From Chloroflexota bacterium (GTDB taxonomy: Bacteria > Chloroflexota > UBA6077 > JACQUR01): a stretch of DNA of 15,316 bases. The notes under the pieces were generated by a model. The model had not been told where the DNA came from. It ran no database searches and was given only the letters and a program-made list of their open reading frames with translations. The DNA is taken from assembly GCA_016210245.1 (NCBI GenBank), contig JACQUR010000096.1, positions 1-15,316 on the forward strand, given 5' to 3'. Of this stretch, positions 5,052 through 12,290 are shown in pieces (within the stretch, counting starts at the first letter, position 1; every line of letters begins with the position of its first letter). The position numbers and the translations under genes were made by a program.

Positions 5052-5167
5052 GCGCGCCGTGGCCCGTAGCGGGGATGGCCGTGGCGAGCACCTGGGCCTG
5101 TTTGGTAGCCCACCCGCGGGAGCCGCCCGCCAAGTGTGGCCAACAACAGCAAAGGAGGGCAACCTCA

Positions 5168-5467
5168 GTGAGCTTTGCGGATAAGACCCTCAAGTGCCGT
5201 GAGTGTGGCGCGGCGTTCGTGTTCACGGCCGGTGAGCAGGCCTTTTACGCAGAGAAGGGGCTCCAGAACGAGCCGCAGCGCTGCTCGGAGTGTCGCGCGG
5301 CGCGGCGGCGGGAGCGCCAACAAGGAGGCCGCGAGCCTCGCGAGATGCACGAGGTCGTGTGCGCCAATTGCGGGGCGCATACCACGGTCCCCTTCACCCC
5401 ACGCTTCGATCGCCCCGTCTACTGCAGCACCTGCTTCGATCGTGTGCGGGCCCAGGCGCGGACCTGA
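5168..5467 (+). CDS. Double zinc-ribbon protein (CxxC-x17-CxxC type)
   Basis: This 99-aa protein contains two four-cysteine sites. The first is Cys10-Arg-Glu-Cys13 with Cys39-Ser-Glu-Cys42. The second is Cys65-Ala-Asn-Cys68 with Cys86-Ser-Thr-Cys89; the 17-residue gap between the second pair's CxxC motifs matches the cxxc_20_cxxc pattern described for small bacterial zinc-ribbon proteins. MSFADKTLKCRECGAAFVFT and the EQAFYAEKGL..EPQRC segment are typical of a family common in Chloroflexota. The molecular role is unknown; nucleic-acid or ribosome association is a guess. AAGGAGGG (5152-5159) lies 8 nt before GTG 5168, which fixes the start. It is a single-gene unit with its own promoter, ended by a strong hairpin facing a convergent operon. 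Confidence 0.85.
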   Translation: MSFADKTLKCRECGAAFVFTAGEQAFYAEKGLQNEPQRCSECRAARRRERQQGGREPREMHEVVCANCGAHTTVPFTPRFDRPVYCSTCFDRVRAQART

Positions 5468-5474
5468 GAAGTGC

Positions 5475-5536
5475 TGAGTGCTGAGTCCTGAGTCCTGAGT
5501 AGAGGACCTCACTCAGGACTCAGGACTCAGCACTCA
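5475..5536. repeat. Perfect 26-bp inverted repeat built of heptamers, between convergent genes
   Basis: Arms 5475-5500 and 5511-5536 are perfectly complementary around a 10-nt loop (AGAGGACCTC). The left side reads as tandem 7-nt words: GTGCTGA, GTGCTGA, GTCCTGA, GTCCTGA. It starts 7 nt after the zinc-ribbon stop codon and lies 70 bp from the stop of the opposing solute-binding-protein gene. It could act as a terminator or exonuclease barrier in both directions, although no T-run follows on either side. Confidence 0.9.
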
Positions 5537-5605
5537 CCCCCACCGCCCGGCCGATTTCTGGGGCCGGAGGCGCGCCTGCTTCGCCACTGCCACCGTGGGC
5601 GCCGA

Positions 5606-6841
5606 CTAATCGAGCACTTGCTTCAGCTTGGCCAGCGTGGCGGGAGGCAGGCTGAGGGTCTGCTGGACGATCTGCTGGACCTGTTCCCCGGTGTAGGGGG
5701 TCACAGCCAGCCGCGACTTCTCCGCGCCAGCGCGGAACTCCGGGTCGACGAGCGCTTTGTCGAGCGCTCTGCGGAGCGCCTCCACGCGGTCCTTCGGAAC
5801 TTCTGGCGCTACCCCATACGGCAACTGGATCGCGTAGGCCCCGTTGACACCCTTCAGCAACGCCTTCGCTTCGTCCGTCTTCGCCAGCGTCTCGGCCGCC
5901 GGCACTCCCTTCAATGCTGGGTGCTTGGGGGGTTCTGCCCCCAGGACGATCAGCACCCTGGCCACCGGGTTGGTGCCCTCGAGCAGCTCACCCGCAACGT
6001 TAAGGATGCCCTCGAAGGTCGTACACCACCCATCCACCTCCTTGTTCTTCACCGCCAGGATCTGGGTGGCGCCGCTCTCGTAGCCCGCCACGATCTTGAA
6101 CCTGGTGCCCAGCGCAGCATTCATGACGGCCGGCGGCTCGTAGGAACTGGTGGGCTTGCCGTAGCTCGACACCGTCACCTCCTTGCCGCTGGCGATCATC
6201 TCCTGCACGGTGCCGATACCCGCGTCAGTCCGCACCGCGCAGGCGCCGGGGCTGTCGTGGGTGCTCGCTAGCCACTGGTACCTGCCGGCGTCGAACTGGA
6301 TGCCCTGGAGGCCGATCGCCTGTTGCAGGACTTGCGTCTCGCCGGAGGTCACGATCACCGTTCCATCTTTGGGTTCCGTGTTGTAGACGGTATTGAGCGC
6401 CAGCAGGCCGCCTCCACCCGGCCGGTTCTCGACCACGAGGGTCGGATTGCCGGGGATGTATCTGGGCAGCACCGTCTGGAGCAGCCTGGCTGTGATGTCG
6501 GTCGTGCCGCCCGGCCCGCGCCCGACCACGATCCGGATGGTCTTCCCCTTGTAGAAGTCTGCGACTGCCTTCTCGTCGAACCCGGCCGGCTTGGCGGCTG
6601 GCTTCTCGGTCGGTTTGGCGGCCGGGGGGGTCGTGGGCGCCGGTTTGGCGGTAGGAGCCTCGGCTTTGGCCGGGGCCGCAGTCGGCGCCGGTTGGGCCGG
6701 AGCCGCGGTAGCAGGTGCTTTGGCCGGGGCGGCTGTGGGAGCGGGTGCCTGGGGCGCGCACGCTACCGTGGCCAGGATGGCCACGCTGACCAGCGCGAGC
6801 AGCCGGTGGGGGAACGGGAACCTGGTCTCTGACGCGTCCAT
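5606..6841 (-). CDS. Tripartite tricarboxylate transporter (Bug/TctC) substrate-binding lipoprotein, copy 1
   Basis: This 411-aa protein is second in a two-gene tandem. A lipoprotein signal peptide ends at Cys28 (LATVAC). A long low-complexity tether follows (residues 29-88) made of TAAPAK/KPA-type repeats, then the Bug domain (90-411). That domain opens with KGKTIRIVVGRGPGGTTDIT and has the family's PGNPTLVVENRPGGGG and a proline-rich closing segment. Cys201 (SPGACAV) and Cys273 (GWCT) occur in both copies and may form a disulfide. Family members bind carboxylic acids, for example tricarboxylates, terephthalate or nicotinate, for TctAB-type transporters. No tctA or tctB is in the window. AGGAGAGGAC precedes the ATG, as in copy 2, and only 15 bp separate the genes. 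The ligand is unknown. Confidence 0.92.
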   Translation of the reverse strand: MDASETRFPFPHRLLALVSVAILATVACAPQAPAPTAAPAKAPATAAPAQPAPTAAPAKAEAPTAKPAPTTPPAAKPTEKPAAKPAGFDEKAVADFYKGKTIRIVVGRGPGGTTDITARLLQTVLPRYIPGNPTLVVENRPGGGGLLALNTVYNTEPKDGTVIVTSGETQVLQQAIGLQGIQFDAGRYQWLASTHDSPGACAVRTDAGIGTVQEMIASGKEVTVSSYGKPTSSYEPPAVMNAALGTRFKIVAGYESGATQILAVKNKEVDGWCTTFEGILNVAGELLEGTNPVARVLIVLGAEPPKHPALKGVPAAETLAKTDEAKALLKGVNGAYAIQLPYGVAPEVPKDRVEALRRALDKALVDPEFRAGAEKSRLAVTPYTGEQVQQIVQQTLSLPPATLAKLKQVLD

Positions 6842-6856
6842 GTCCTCTCCTCGCTG

Positions 6857-8092
6857 CTACTCGAGCGTCTGCTTCAGCTTGGCGAGCGTGGCGGGAGGCG
6901 TGCTGAGGATGCCCTGGACGATCTGATTGACTTCCTCTCCCGTCTTCTGGCTCAGAAACAGCTTCGCCTTCTCCGCCCCGGAGCGGAACTCCGGGTCGGC
7001 GTACGCCTTGTCGTGCGCCCGGCGGAGCGCCTGCACCCGGTCCTTCGGCACCCCCGGGGCTACCCCATGGGGGATCTGGATGCTGTACGACGCCTCGAGG
7101 GGCTTCAGGAGCGCCTTCGCCTCCTCGGTCTTGGCCAGCGTGTCCGTTGCGACCGCCTCTTTCAGCAGCGGCTCCTTCGGGACTTCTGCCGCCATGACGA
7201 CGATGATCTTGGCCGGAGGGTTTGGCCCCTCGAGCATGTCGCTGGCTACGGTCGTGAAGCCGACGTAGCTCGTACACCACCCCTGGACCTCTTTGTTCTT
7301 CACCGCCAGGATCTGCGTGGCGCCACCATCATAACCCGTGATGACCTTGAACTTGCTGCCCAGGGCAGCATTCATGACCACCGCAGGATCGTAGGAGTTG
7401 GTGTTCTTGCCGTAGCTCGACACCGTCACCTCTTTGCCGCTGGTGACCATATCCTGGAAGGTGGTGATGCCCGCGTCGGTGCGCACCGCGCACGCGCCGG
7501 GGCTGTCATACGTGCTTCCTAGCCACTGATACTTGCCGGCGTCGAACTGCACGCCGGGGAGGCCGACCGCCTGAGCGACGGCTCCCACCTCGCCCGTGGC
7601 GACGACTACCGTGCCGTCCTGTGGGTCCGAGTTGTAGACCGTGTTGAGCGCCAGCATGCTGCCCGCGCCCGGCCGGTTCTCCACCACGACGGTCGGATTG
7701 CCGGGGATGTACTTCGCCCACACCTGTTGGAGCAGCCTGGCGGTGATGTCGGTCGTGCCGCCCGGGCCGTAGCCAACGATGATGCGGAGGGTCTTGCCCT
7801 TGTAGAAGTCGGCCACCGCCTTCTCGTCGAACTCAGCCGGCTTGGCGGCCGGCTTCTCCGTGGGCTTCGCGGCCGGAGCGGCCGTTGCCGCCGGCTTGGC
7901 AGCCGGGGCTTCGGTCTTGGCCGGAGCCGTGGTCGGAGCTGGTTTGGCCGGAGCCGTGGTCGGAGGTGCCTTCGCCGGGGCGGCGGTGGGGGCTGCCGCC
8001 TGGGGTGCGCACGCCGCCGTGGCCAGGATGGCCACGCTGGCGAACGCCAGCAGCCCGCGCATGGATACGAACTTCGCCTCTGGTACGTCCAT
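6857..8092 (-). CDS. Tripartite tricarboxylate transporter (Bug/TctC) substrate-binding lipoprotein, copy 2
   Basis: This is the first gene of the tandem, also 411 aa and clearly paralogous to the downstream copy. By eye roughly two thirds of positions are the same over the binding domain, with identical architecture: signal peptide with lipobox Cys28 (LATAAC), Ala/Pro/Thr/Lys tether to about residue 88, and Bug domain from KGKTLRIIVGYGPGGTTDIT. Differences cluster in the ligand-binding half (for example SMLALNT.., GEVGAVAQAVGLPG), suggesting that the two copies bind different ligands. The ribosome binding site AGGAGAGGAC is the same as in copy 1. A consensus promoter at 8201-8229 and a leader of about 100 nt serve both genes. 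A link to the aromatic-acid enzymes at 12.3-15.2 kb is possible but unproven. Confidence 0.92.
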   Translation of the reverse strand: MDVPEAKFVSMRGLLAFASVAILATAACAPQAAAPTAAPAKAPPTTAPAKPAPTTAPAKTEAPAAKPAATAAPAAKPTEKPAAKPAEFDEKAVADFYKGKTLRIIVGYGPGGTTDITARLLQQVWAKYIPGNPTVVVENRPGAGSMLALNTVYNSDPQDGTVVVATGEVGAVAQAVGLPGVQFDAGKYQWLGSTYDSPGACAVRTDAGITTFQDMVTSGKEVTVSSYGKNTNSYDPAVVMNAALGSKFKVITGYDGGATQILAVKNKEVQGWCTSYVGFTTVASDMLEGPNPPAKIIVVMAAEVPKEPLLKEAVATDTLAKTEEAKALLKPLEASYSIQIPHGVAPGVPKDRVQALRRAHDKAYADPEFRSGAEKAKLFLSQKTGEEVNQIVQGILSTPPATLAKLKQTLE

Positions 8093-8200
8093 GTCCTCTC
8101 CTGGTGTAGGGATACAGATAAGTAGTGCCGAGCGCCCGGGGGTGCCTGTGGATGGATCGACTGGAGTTGCGCCTCCAGGTGGTCGCAGAACTCGGTGCGG

Positions 8201-8229
8201 ATTGTAGTTGCCCTCCGCCGGGCTGTCAA
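8201..8229 (-). promoter_or_regulatory. Strong sigma-70-type promoter for the two solute-binding lipoproteins
   Basis: On the minus strand: TTGACA (8229-8224, perfect -35), a 17-nt spacer, TACAAT (8206-8201). This is the best consensus promoter in the window. Transcription should start near 8194, about 100 nt before the first gene. Confidence 0.8.
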
Positions 8230-8260
8230 CGCGCGGCCGCGGCGGATGGGCGCCGAATCC

Positions 8261-8290
8261 TTGTCCCCGTCGCCGGAGCCCGAGTAGAAT
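8261..8290 (+). promoter_or_regulatory. Possible promoter for the metalloprotease gene
   Basis: TTGTCC (8261-8266), an 18-nt spacer and TAGAAT (8285-8290) lie back-to-back with the minus-strand promoter at 8201-8229. This makes 8093-8464 a divergent promoter region. The leader to ATG 8465 would be about 165 nt, and nothing coding is seen in it. Confidence 0.45.
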
Positions 8291-8424
8291 CTGCTAGGAG
8301 CTGCGTCCCGCGGCCAATGGCAGCGGCACTGCGGATCCTGCGCTTGTGGAATCAGCATTGGGCCAGGAGAGGGGCGAGCGGGGGGCGACCCGGGTATGGG
8401 CTGGCCCCTATTCTGCGCTCCCGT

Positions 8425-8459
8425 GCTGATGGCTGAGAGCTGGCGGCTGAAGGCTTACG
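8425..8459 (+). repeat. Tandem heptamer tract (GCTGANN type)
   Basis: Five consecutive 7-nt units are present: GCTGATG, GCTGAGA, GCTGGCG, GCTGAAG, GCTTACG. The tract ends 5 nt before the ATG of the metalloprotease gene, right against its short AGGA (8461-8464). It does not fold back on itself as the inverted-repeat tracts do. Confidence 0.7.
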
Positions 8460-8464
8460 CAGGA

Positions 8465-9634
8465 ATGAGTTACCAGACAGAGTTGAGAAAAGGTTTGCTC
8501 CTGGGCGCCTCGGCGGCTGTCCTGTGGGCGGTGGCGCGTCGCTACGGGCGCGGGGCCGAGCGGCGGATGCTGGACTGGGACTGGGCCACGCGCGTGGCGG
8601 TGCGGACCAGTGGGACCGTGCCCGCCCTGCACCCCGCGGCCCGCGAACGCCTCCAGGAGGAGTACCGGGCCATGCTGCGGCGCATCGAACAGCCGATCGC
8701 CGACTACACCGGGACCACGCTCGCCCTCTCGGGGACGGTGATCCAGGTGATGGACCGGCACGACTGGATTCGGGCCAACGTGGCCAACTTCCGCGAGCTG
8801 TTCGAGCCCGTCGAGCAGTTCTACGCCGAGAGCGCGCGCACGGAGCTCGTCGACCTGCCGGGCGTGGCGCAGGCTGGCAAGGCGGTCTTGAGCGCCCAGG
8901 TGGGCCTGCTCCTGGGCTTCCTGGCCCAGCGGGTCCTGGGCCAGTACGACCTCAGCCTCCTGGGCCAGGAGCCGCTCAGCGCCGGCCGGCTCTACTTCGT
9001 CGAGCCCAACATCCAGAGCCTCGAGCACCAATTGCAGGTGCCCGCGGCAGAGCTACGCACCTGGATCGCGCTCCACGAGGCCACCCATGCGCACGAGTTC
9101 GAGGTCAATCCCTGGGTCCGCACCTACATGAACGCCACGCTGCAGGGCTACCTGCGCAGCGTGGTGGACGACATGCGCGACCGCTCGCCCGGCCGCGGCG
9201 CGAGTTCCATGCTCGCCCGGCTGTGCCAGAACCTCAGCCGCGGCCATACCCTGCTGGAGGCGATGATGACGCCCCACCAGCGCCAGCTCCTGTCCCGCCT
9301 GCAGGCGCTGATGAGCCTGGCCGAAGGCTACAGCAACCACGTTATGCACAACGTAGGGCAAGAGCTGTTGAGCCACTACGCTGAGATCCAGGCGCGGGTC
9401 GAGCAACGGCAGCGGCAGCGGGGGCGGGGGGAGCAGCTCTTGCTGAAGCTGACGGGGCTCTCCCTGAAGATGGAGCAGTACGCGCTGGGCGAGACGTTCG
9501 TCGGCCGGGTGGTCGCGGAGCGAGGCATCGGCTTCCTGAACCGGGCGTGGGTCGCGGCGGAGAACCTGCCCACCGAGGCCGAGATTCGGCAACCGGAGCG
9601 TTGGATCCAGCGAATCGACCTGCACGTCGCCTAG
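8465..9634 (+). CDS. Zinc-dependent metalloprotease of the DUF2342 family
   Basis: This 389-aa protein contains the zincin motif HEATHAHEFEV (His204, Glu205, His208), embedded as in DUF2342 proteins (annotated in Actinobacteria and Chloroflexota as F420-biosynthesis-associated or zinc-dependent metalloproteases). Other family-like segments are ANVANFRELFEPVE (105-118), GQYDLSLLG..P..GRLYFVEPN (159-182) and MSLAEGYSNHVMHNVG near 290. A hydrophobic N-terminal stretch (11-24) may anchor it in the membrane. The biological substrate is unknown. ATG 8465 is chosen because the in-frame ATG at 8396 would encode the heptamer tract. The ribosome binding site is weak (AGGA very close to the ATG). It is followed 15 bp later by an unknown gene, then lysA, all on the same strand. 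Confidence 0.85.
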   Translation: MSYQTELRKGLLLGASAAVLWAVARRYGRGAERRMLDWDWATRVAVRTSGTVPALHPAARERLQEEYRAMLRRIEQPIADYTGTTLALSGTVIQVMDRHDWIRANVANFRELFEPVEQFYAESARTELVDLPGVAQAGKAVLSAQVGLLLGFLAQRVLGQYDLSLLGQEPLSAGRLYFVEPNIQSLEHQLQVPAAELRTWIALHEATHAHEFEVNPWVRTYMNATLQGYLRSVVDDMRDRSPGRGASSMLARLCQNLSRGHTLLEAMMTPHQRQLLSRLQALMSLAEGYSNHVMHNVGQELLSHYAEIQARVEQRQRQRGRGEQLLLKLTGLSLKMEQYALGETFVGRVVAERGIGFLNRAWVAAENLPTEAEIRQPERWIQRIDLHVA

Positions 9635-9649
9635 AGCCTCTTTCACCCC

Positions 9650-10141
9650 ATGGATGACTTGATGCGCTTCACCGTCGTGGACCGGCAGGGCAAAGTGAGC
9701 TTTGTGGCGCCCTGCTATGCCCTGGAGGCGCTCGTCGCCGCCTGTAGCTTTCAGCCGAAGAGCCTCGAGGAGCTGCTGCGCTGCTCGGCGCCCTTCTCGG
9801 GCGATCTGCCCGAACATGTGCTGAGCGGGCTGGCGGTCTTCGACGAGCACAACTCGGGCGCCAACTTCCGCGCCATCCACGCGGCGCTCGACTACTGCAA
9901 GCCCCAGGAGCTCCCCGTCTTCCGCGTGGTCGACGAGCGCACTCAGGAGGCGAGCTTGCAGCCAGTTCGGGCGGGGGTCGTGCTGTTCAACCTGCGGGAG
10001 AAGCGCATCGTCCAGATTCACAATACCTACGCAGAGATCAAGCGCAAGGGGCGCGTGCGGATCGTGGAGGGCAAGCTGCCCACCAATCGCGTTCAGCGCT
10101 ACGAGCTGCCACCGGATTGGACCTTGGTCCCCAGCACGTAG
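9650..10141 (+). CDS. Protein of unknown function, 163 aa
   Basis: I do not recognise a family. The protein is soluble and mixed alpha/beta, without a signal peptide. It contains FVAPCYALEALVAACSFQP near residues 18-36, GLAVFDEHNS (60-69) and RVRIVEGKLPTNRVQRYELP near the end. The coding frame is convincing: codon-position GC bias matches its neighbours, and the gene fits snugly 15 bp after the metalloprotease stop. No clear ribosome binding site is seen, so translation is probably coupled to the upstream gene. ATG 9662 (MRFTVVDRQG) is an equally possible start. A perfect hairpin of heptamer words begins 4 nt after its stop. Confidence 0.75.
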   Translation: MDDLMRFTVVDRQGKVSFVAPCYALEALVAACSFQPKSLEELLRCSAPFSGDLPEHVLSGLAVFDEHNSGANFRAIHAALDYCKPQELPVFRVVDERTQEASLQPVRAGVVLFNLREKRIVQIHNTYAEIKRKGRVRIVEGKLPTNRVQRYELPPDWTLVPST

Positions 10142-10144
10142 GAG

Positions 10145-10211
10145 GAGTGCAGATTTGAGATTGCAGAGTGCAGATTTCAAATCTGCACTCTGCAATCTCA
10201 AATCTGCACTC
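10145..10211. repeat. Perfect 33-bp inverted repeat of GATT/GAGTGCA heptamer words before lysA
   Basis: Arms 10145-10177 and 10179-10211 are perfect reverse complements around a single central base (10178), so several central pairs must open to form the loop. The left arm reads as 7-nt words: GAGTGCA, GATTTGA, GATTGCA, GAGTGCA, then GATTT. It ends 4 nt before the AGGAGA ribosome binding site (10215-10220) of lysA. A 27-bp core (10151-10177) recurs exactly at 15176-15202. Confidence 0.95.
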
Positions 10212-10225
10212 AACAGGAGAGCTTC

Positions 10226-11566
10226 ATGGCCATCGCCCCCTCGGTCCGGTCGATTCTTCCCCTGGGCGCCAGCACGAGTGAGCGCGACCACCTGGTCCTG
10301 GGCGGGTGCGACGCGGTGGAGCTGGCCGAGCGCTTCGGGACGCCGCTGTACGTGTACGATGAGGCGACCATCCGGGCTCGAGCCCGGGAGTACCTGGACG
10401 GACTCCGAGCCGCCTATCCCAACGCGCTGGTGCTGTACGCCTCCAAGGCGTTTTCGTCCCCGGCGCTGCTCGAGATCGTCAAGCAGGAGGGGCTGGGGCT
10501 CGACGTCGTCTCCGGCGGGGAGCTGCACGTGGCCCTGCGGGTGGACTTCCCCTCGGAGCGGATCTACTTCCACGGCAACAACAAGGCGCGGGAAGAGCTG
10601 GAGCTGGCGCTGGATCACGGCGTTGGCCGCGTGGTGGTAGACAACCTGTACGAGCTGGATCTGCTGGCCGAGGTGGCGGCCCAGCGCGGGCGACGGCAGC
10701 CCATCCTGCTGCGGCTCACCCCGGGCGTGGAGGCCCACACCCACGACTATCGCAAGACCGGCATCCTGGACTCCAAGTTCGGCTTCCCCATCGCCACCGG
10801 CCAGGCCGAGGAGGCGGTCCGCCGCGCCCTCGCGCTCCCCAGCCTGGACCTGCTCGGCTACCACGCTCACATCGGCTCGCAGATCTTCGAGCTGGAGCCG
10901 TATGTCGAATCCATTCGCATCGTGCTCGGCTTCGCCCGGGCGATGCAGCGGCAGCTCGGGGTCGAACTGCGGGAGTTCAGCCCGGGGGGCGGCTGGGGCA
11001 TTGCCTACACGCGCACGGACGACCCGCAGCCGGTGGCGGAGCTGGTGGCCACGGTGGCCGAGACGGTCCATCGGCTCACCGGCTACAGCGGGGCGAGCGG
11101 GCCGCGGCTGGTGCTCGAGCCCGGCCGCTCCATCGTCGGCACGGCCGGCGTTGCCCTCTACCGGGTGGGCGCCATCAAACGCATCCCCCAGGTGCGCACC
11201 TACGTCGCGGTGGACGGCGGCATGGCCGACAACATCCGTCCGGCGCTCTACCAGGCGCGCTACGAGGCGCTGCTGGCCAACCGCATGTCGGCCGCGCCCA
11301 GCGAGATGGTGACCGTGGTCGGCAAGTACTGCGAATCCGGCGACGTGCTCATCCGCGACGTGGAGCTGCCTCCGCTGCAGCCCGGCGACGTGCTGGCGCT
11401 CCCCGCCTCCGGCGCCTACAACCTGGCCATGTCCAGCAACTACAACCACGCCCTCAAACCAGCCGTGGTGCTGGCCAGGGACGGCCAGGCGCGCCTGATC
11501 CGCCGGCGGCAGACGTATGAGGACCTGCTACGGGAGGAGCTCGGATACCTCCCCGGTCAGGCTTGA
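10226..11566 (+). CDS. lysA: Diaminopimelate decarboxylase
   Basis: This enzyme converts meso-diaminopimelate to L-lysine and CO2 with PLP, the last step of lysine synthesis in the cytoplasm. The 446-aa protein has the fold-type III PLP barrel plus C-terminal beta domain. Visible sites are YASKAF with the Schiff-base Lys74, the HIGSQI motif (216-221), the phosphate-binding GGGWG (254-258), LEPGR (297-301), Cys369 in CESGD at the dimeric active site, and GAYNLAMSSNYN (396-407). Its length is slightly over the usual 415-435 aa, with a short extra N-terminal stretch. AGGAGA (10215-10220) lies 5 nt before the ATG. The last 10 bp overlap the convergent regulator gene. No other lysine genes are nearby. 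Confidence 0.96.
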   Translation: MAIAPSVRSILPLGASTSERDHLVLGGCDAVELAERFGTPLYVYDEATIRARAREYLDGLRAAYPNALVLYASKAFSSPALLEIVKQEGLGLDVVSGGELHVALRVDFPSERIYFHGNNKAREELELALDHGVGRVVVDNLYELDLLAEVAAQRGRRQPILLRLTPGVEAHTHDYRKTGILDSKFGFPIATGQAEEAVRRALALPSLDLLGYHAHIGSQIFELEPYVESIRIVLGFARAMQRQLGVELREFSPGGGWGIAYTRTDDPQPVAELVATVAETVHRLTGYSGASGPRLVLEPGRSIVGTAGVALYRVGAIKRIPQVRTYVAVDGGMADNIRPALYQARYEALLANRMSAAPSEMVTVVGKYCESGDVLIRDVELPPLQPGDVLALPASGAYNLAMSSNYNHALKPAVVLARDGQARLIRRRQTYEDLLREELGYLPGQA

Positions 11567-12249
11567 AGCCGCTGCTCCGTATCGTCCACCGCCTCCTCTT
11601 CCCGGTCGCCTTCCAGCACCCTGGACAGCGCCGCCACCCGGTTGTGGGCGCCTAGCTTGGCCAGGATACGCTGGATGTGCGTGCGCGCCGTGGCGTGCTG
11701 AATGCCCAGGCAGGCTGCCACTTCCCGGGCGGTCTGCCCTCCTGCCAGCAACCGGAACACGTCGCGCTCGCGCCGCGTCAGGAGCACCTCGACGTTACCC
11801 GCCCCGTTGCCATGGTTGGCCGTGAGCGCCAGGAAGCGCTCGCCGACGCGCTCGCGCGTGCGGCGCTCGTGTACGTCCTCGACCAGGTGCAGCACCCCCT
11901 GAGGCTGCCCCTCGGCATCCTTCAGGCCGACCACGTGAACGCGTAGCCAGCGCCGGCGAGCCGGCCGCCCGAGCGTGGCCACCAGGTCCGTCGCGGGCGC
12001 GGAGCGCCCCGCTGCAGCCTCCCGCAGCACCACACACGCCGCGCAGCAGACGGCGTCCCCCTGCGCGGTAGCGCCAGCAATAATGGCCTGACACGGCTGG
12101 CCGATGGCCTGCCAGGCCGGGACGTCGAAGAGCTCCGCCGCGGCAGGGTTCCAGGCTACGATCGTGCCATCCAGGGCAACCACAAAGGTCGGCTCCGGCG
12201 AGTCCGCCAACCCACTCGCCAGCGCTCGAACGCTCTCGTATTTCCCCAT
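11557..12249 (-). CDS. PAS-domain LuxR-family transcriptional regulator
   Basis: This 230-aa protein has an N-terminal PAS domain (about 15-125, starting PEPTFVVALDGTIVAWNPAA). A C-terminal LuxR/GerE helix-turn-helix (153-213) follows: LTRRERDVFRLLAGGQTARE, then VAACLGIQHATARTHIQRI and LAKLGAHNRVAAL. It is a cytoplasmic one-component sensor-regulator. The PAS core carries a cysteine cluster (Cys53, Cys68, Cys69, Cys72) that could bind a metal or sense redox state; the ligand is unknown. ATG 12249 is preferred: the frame upstream is not PAS-like and overlaps the dch gene and the 8-nt repeats. It lies 41 bp after dch in the same direction and could control the aromatic-degradation operon. Its 3' end overlaps lysA by 10 bp. 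Confidence 0.88.
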   Translation of the reverse strand: MGKYESVRALASGLADSPEPTFVVALDGTIVAWNPAAAELFDVPAWQAIGQPCQAIIAGATAQGDAVCCAACVVLREAAAGRSAPATDLVATLGRPARRRWLRVHVVGLKDAEGQPQGVLHLVEDVHERRTRERVGERFLALTANHGNGAGNVEVLLTRRERDVFRLLAGGQTAREVAACLGIQHATARTHIQRILAKLGAHNRVAALSRVLEGDREEEAVDDTEQRLQA

Positions 12250-12258
12250 CGTCCCCCC

Positions 12259-12290
12259 GTCTCCGCGTCCCCGTGTCCCCGCGTCCCAGG
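12259..12290. repeat. Short tandem repeat, 8-nt period, between dch and the regulator gene
   Basis: On the plus strand the units are GTCTCCGC, GTCCCCGT, GTCCCCGC, GTCCCAGG. The tract fills nearly the whole 41-bp space between the dch stop codon and the regulator's start. Its minus-strand copy is purine-rich, so it may double as, or blur, the ribosome binding site. Confidence 0.75.

Noticed and set aside
5475..5536. Calling the heptamer hairpin a classical Rho-independent terminator
   Set aside because: The stem is strong and well placed between convergent genes, but no T-run follows on either strand. It shares its build with repeats that precede genes, so it was listed as a repeat.
8396..8464. 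Upstream ATG 8396 as start of the metalloprotease
   Set aside because: It has no ribosome binding site and would encode the heptamer tract; the protein family start fits ATG 8465 better.
9053..11449. A 798-codon open frame on the minus strand across three plus-strand genes
   Set aside because: It is antisense to the metalloprotease, the unknown protein and lysA, all of which have coherent protein features. Its translation is His/Gln/Arg/Gly-rich with no domain, as expected of a shadow frame in GC-rich DNA.
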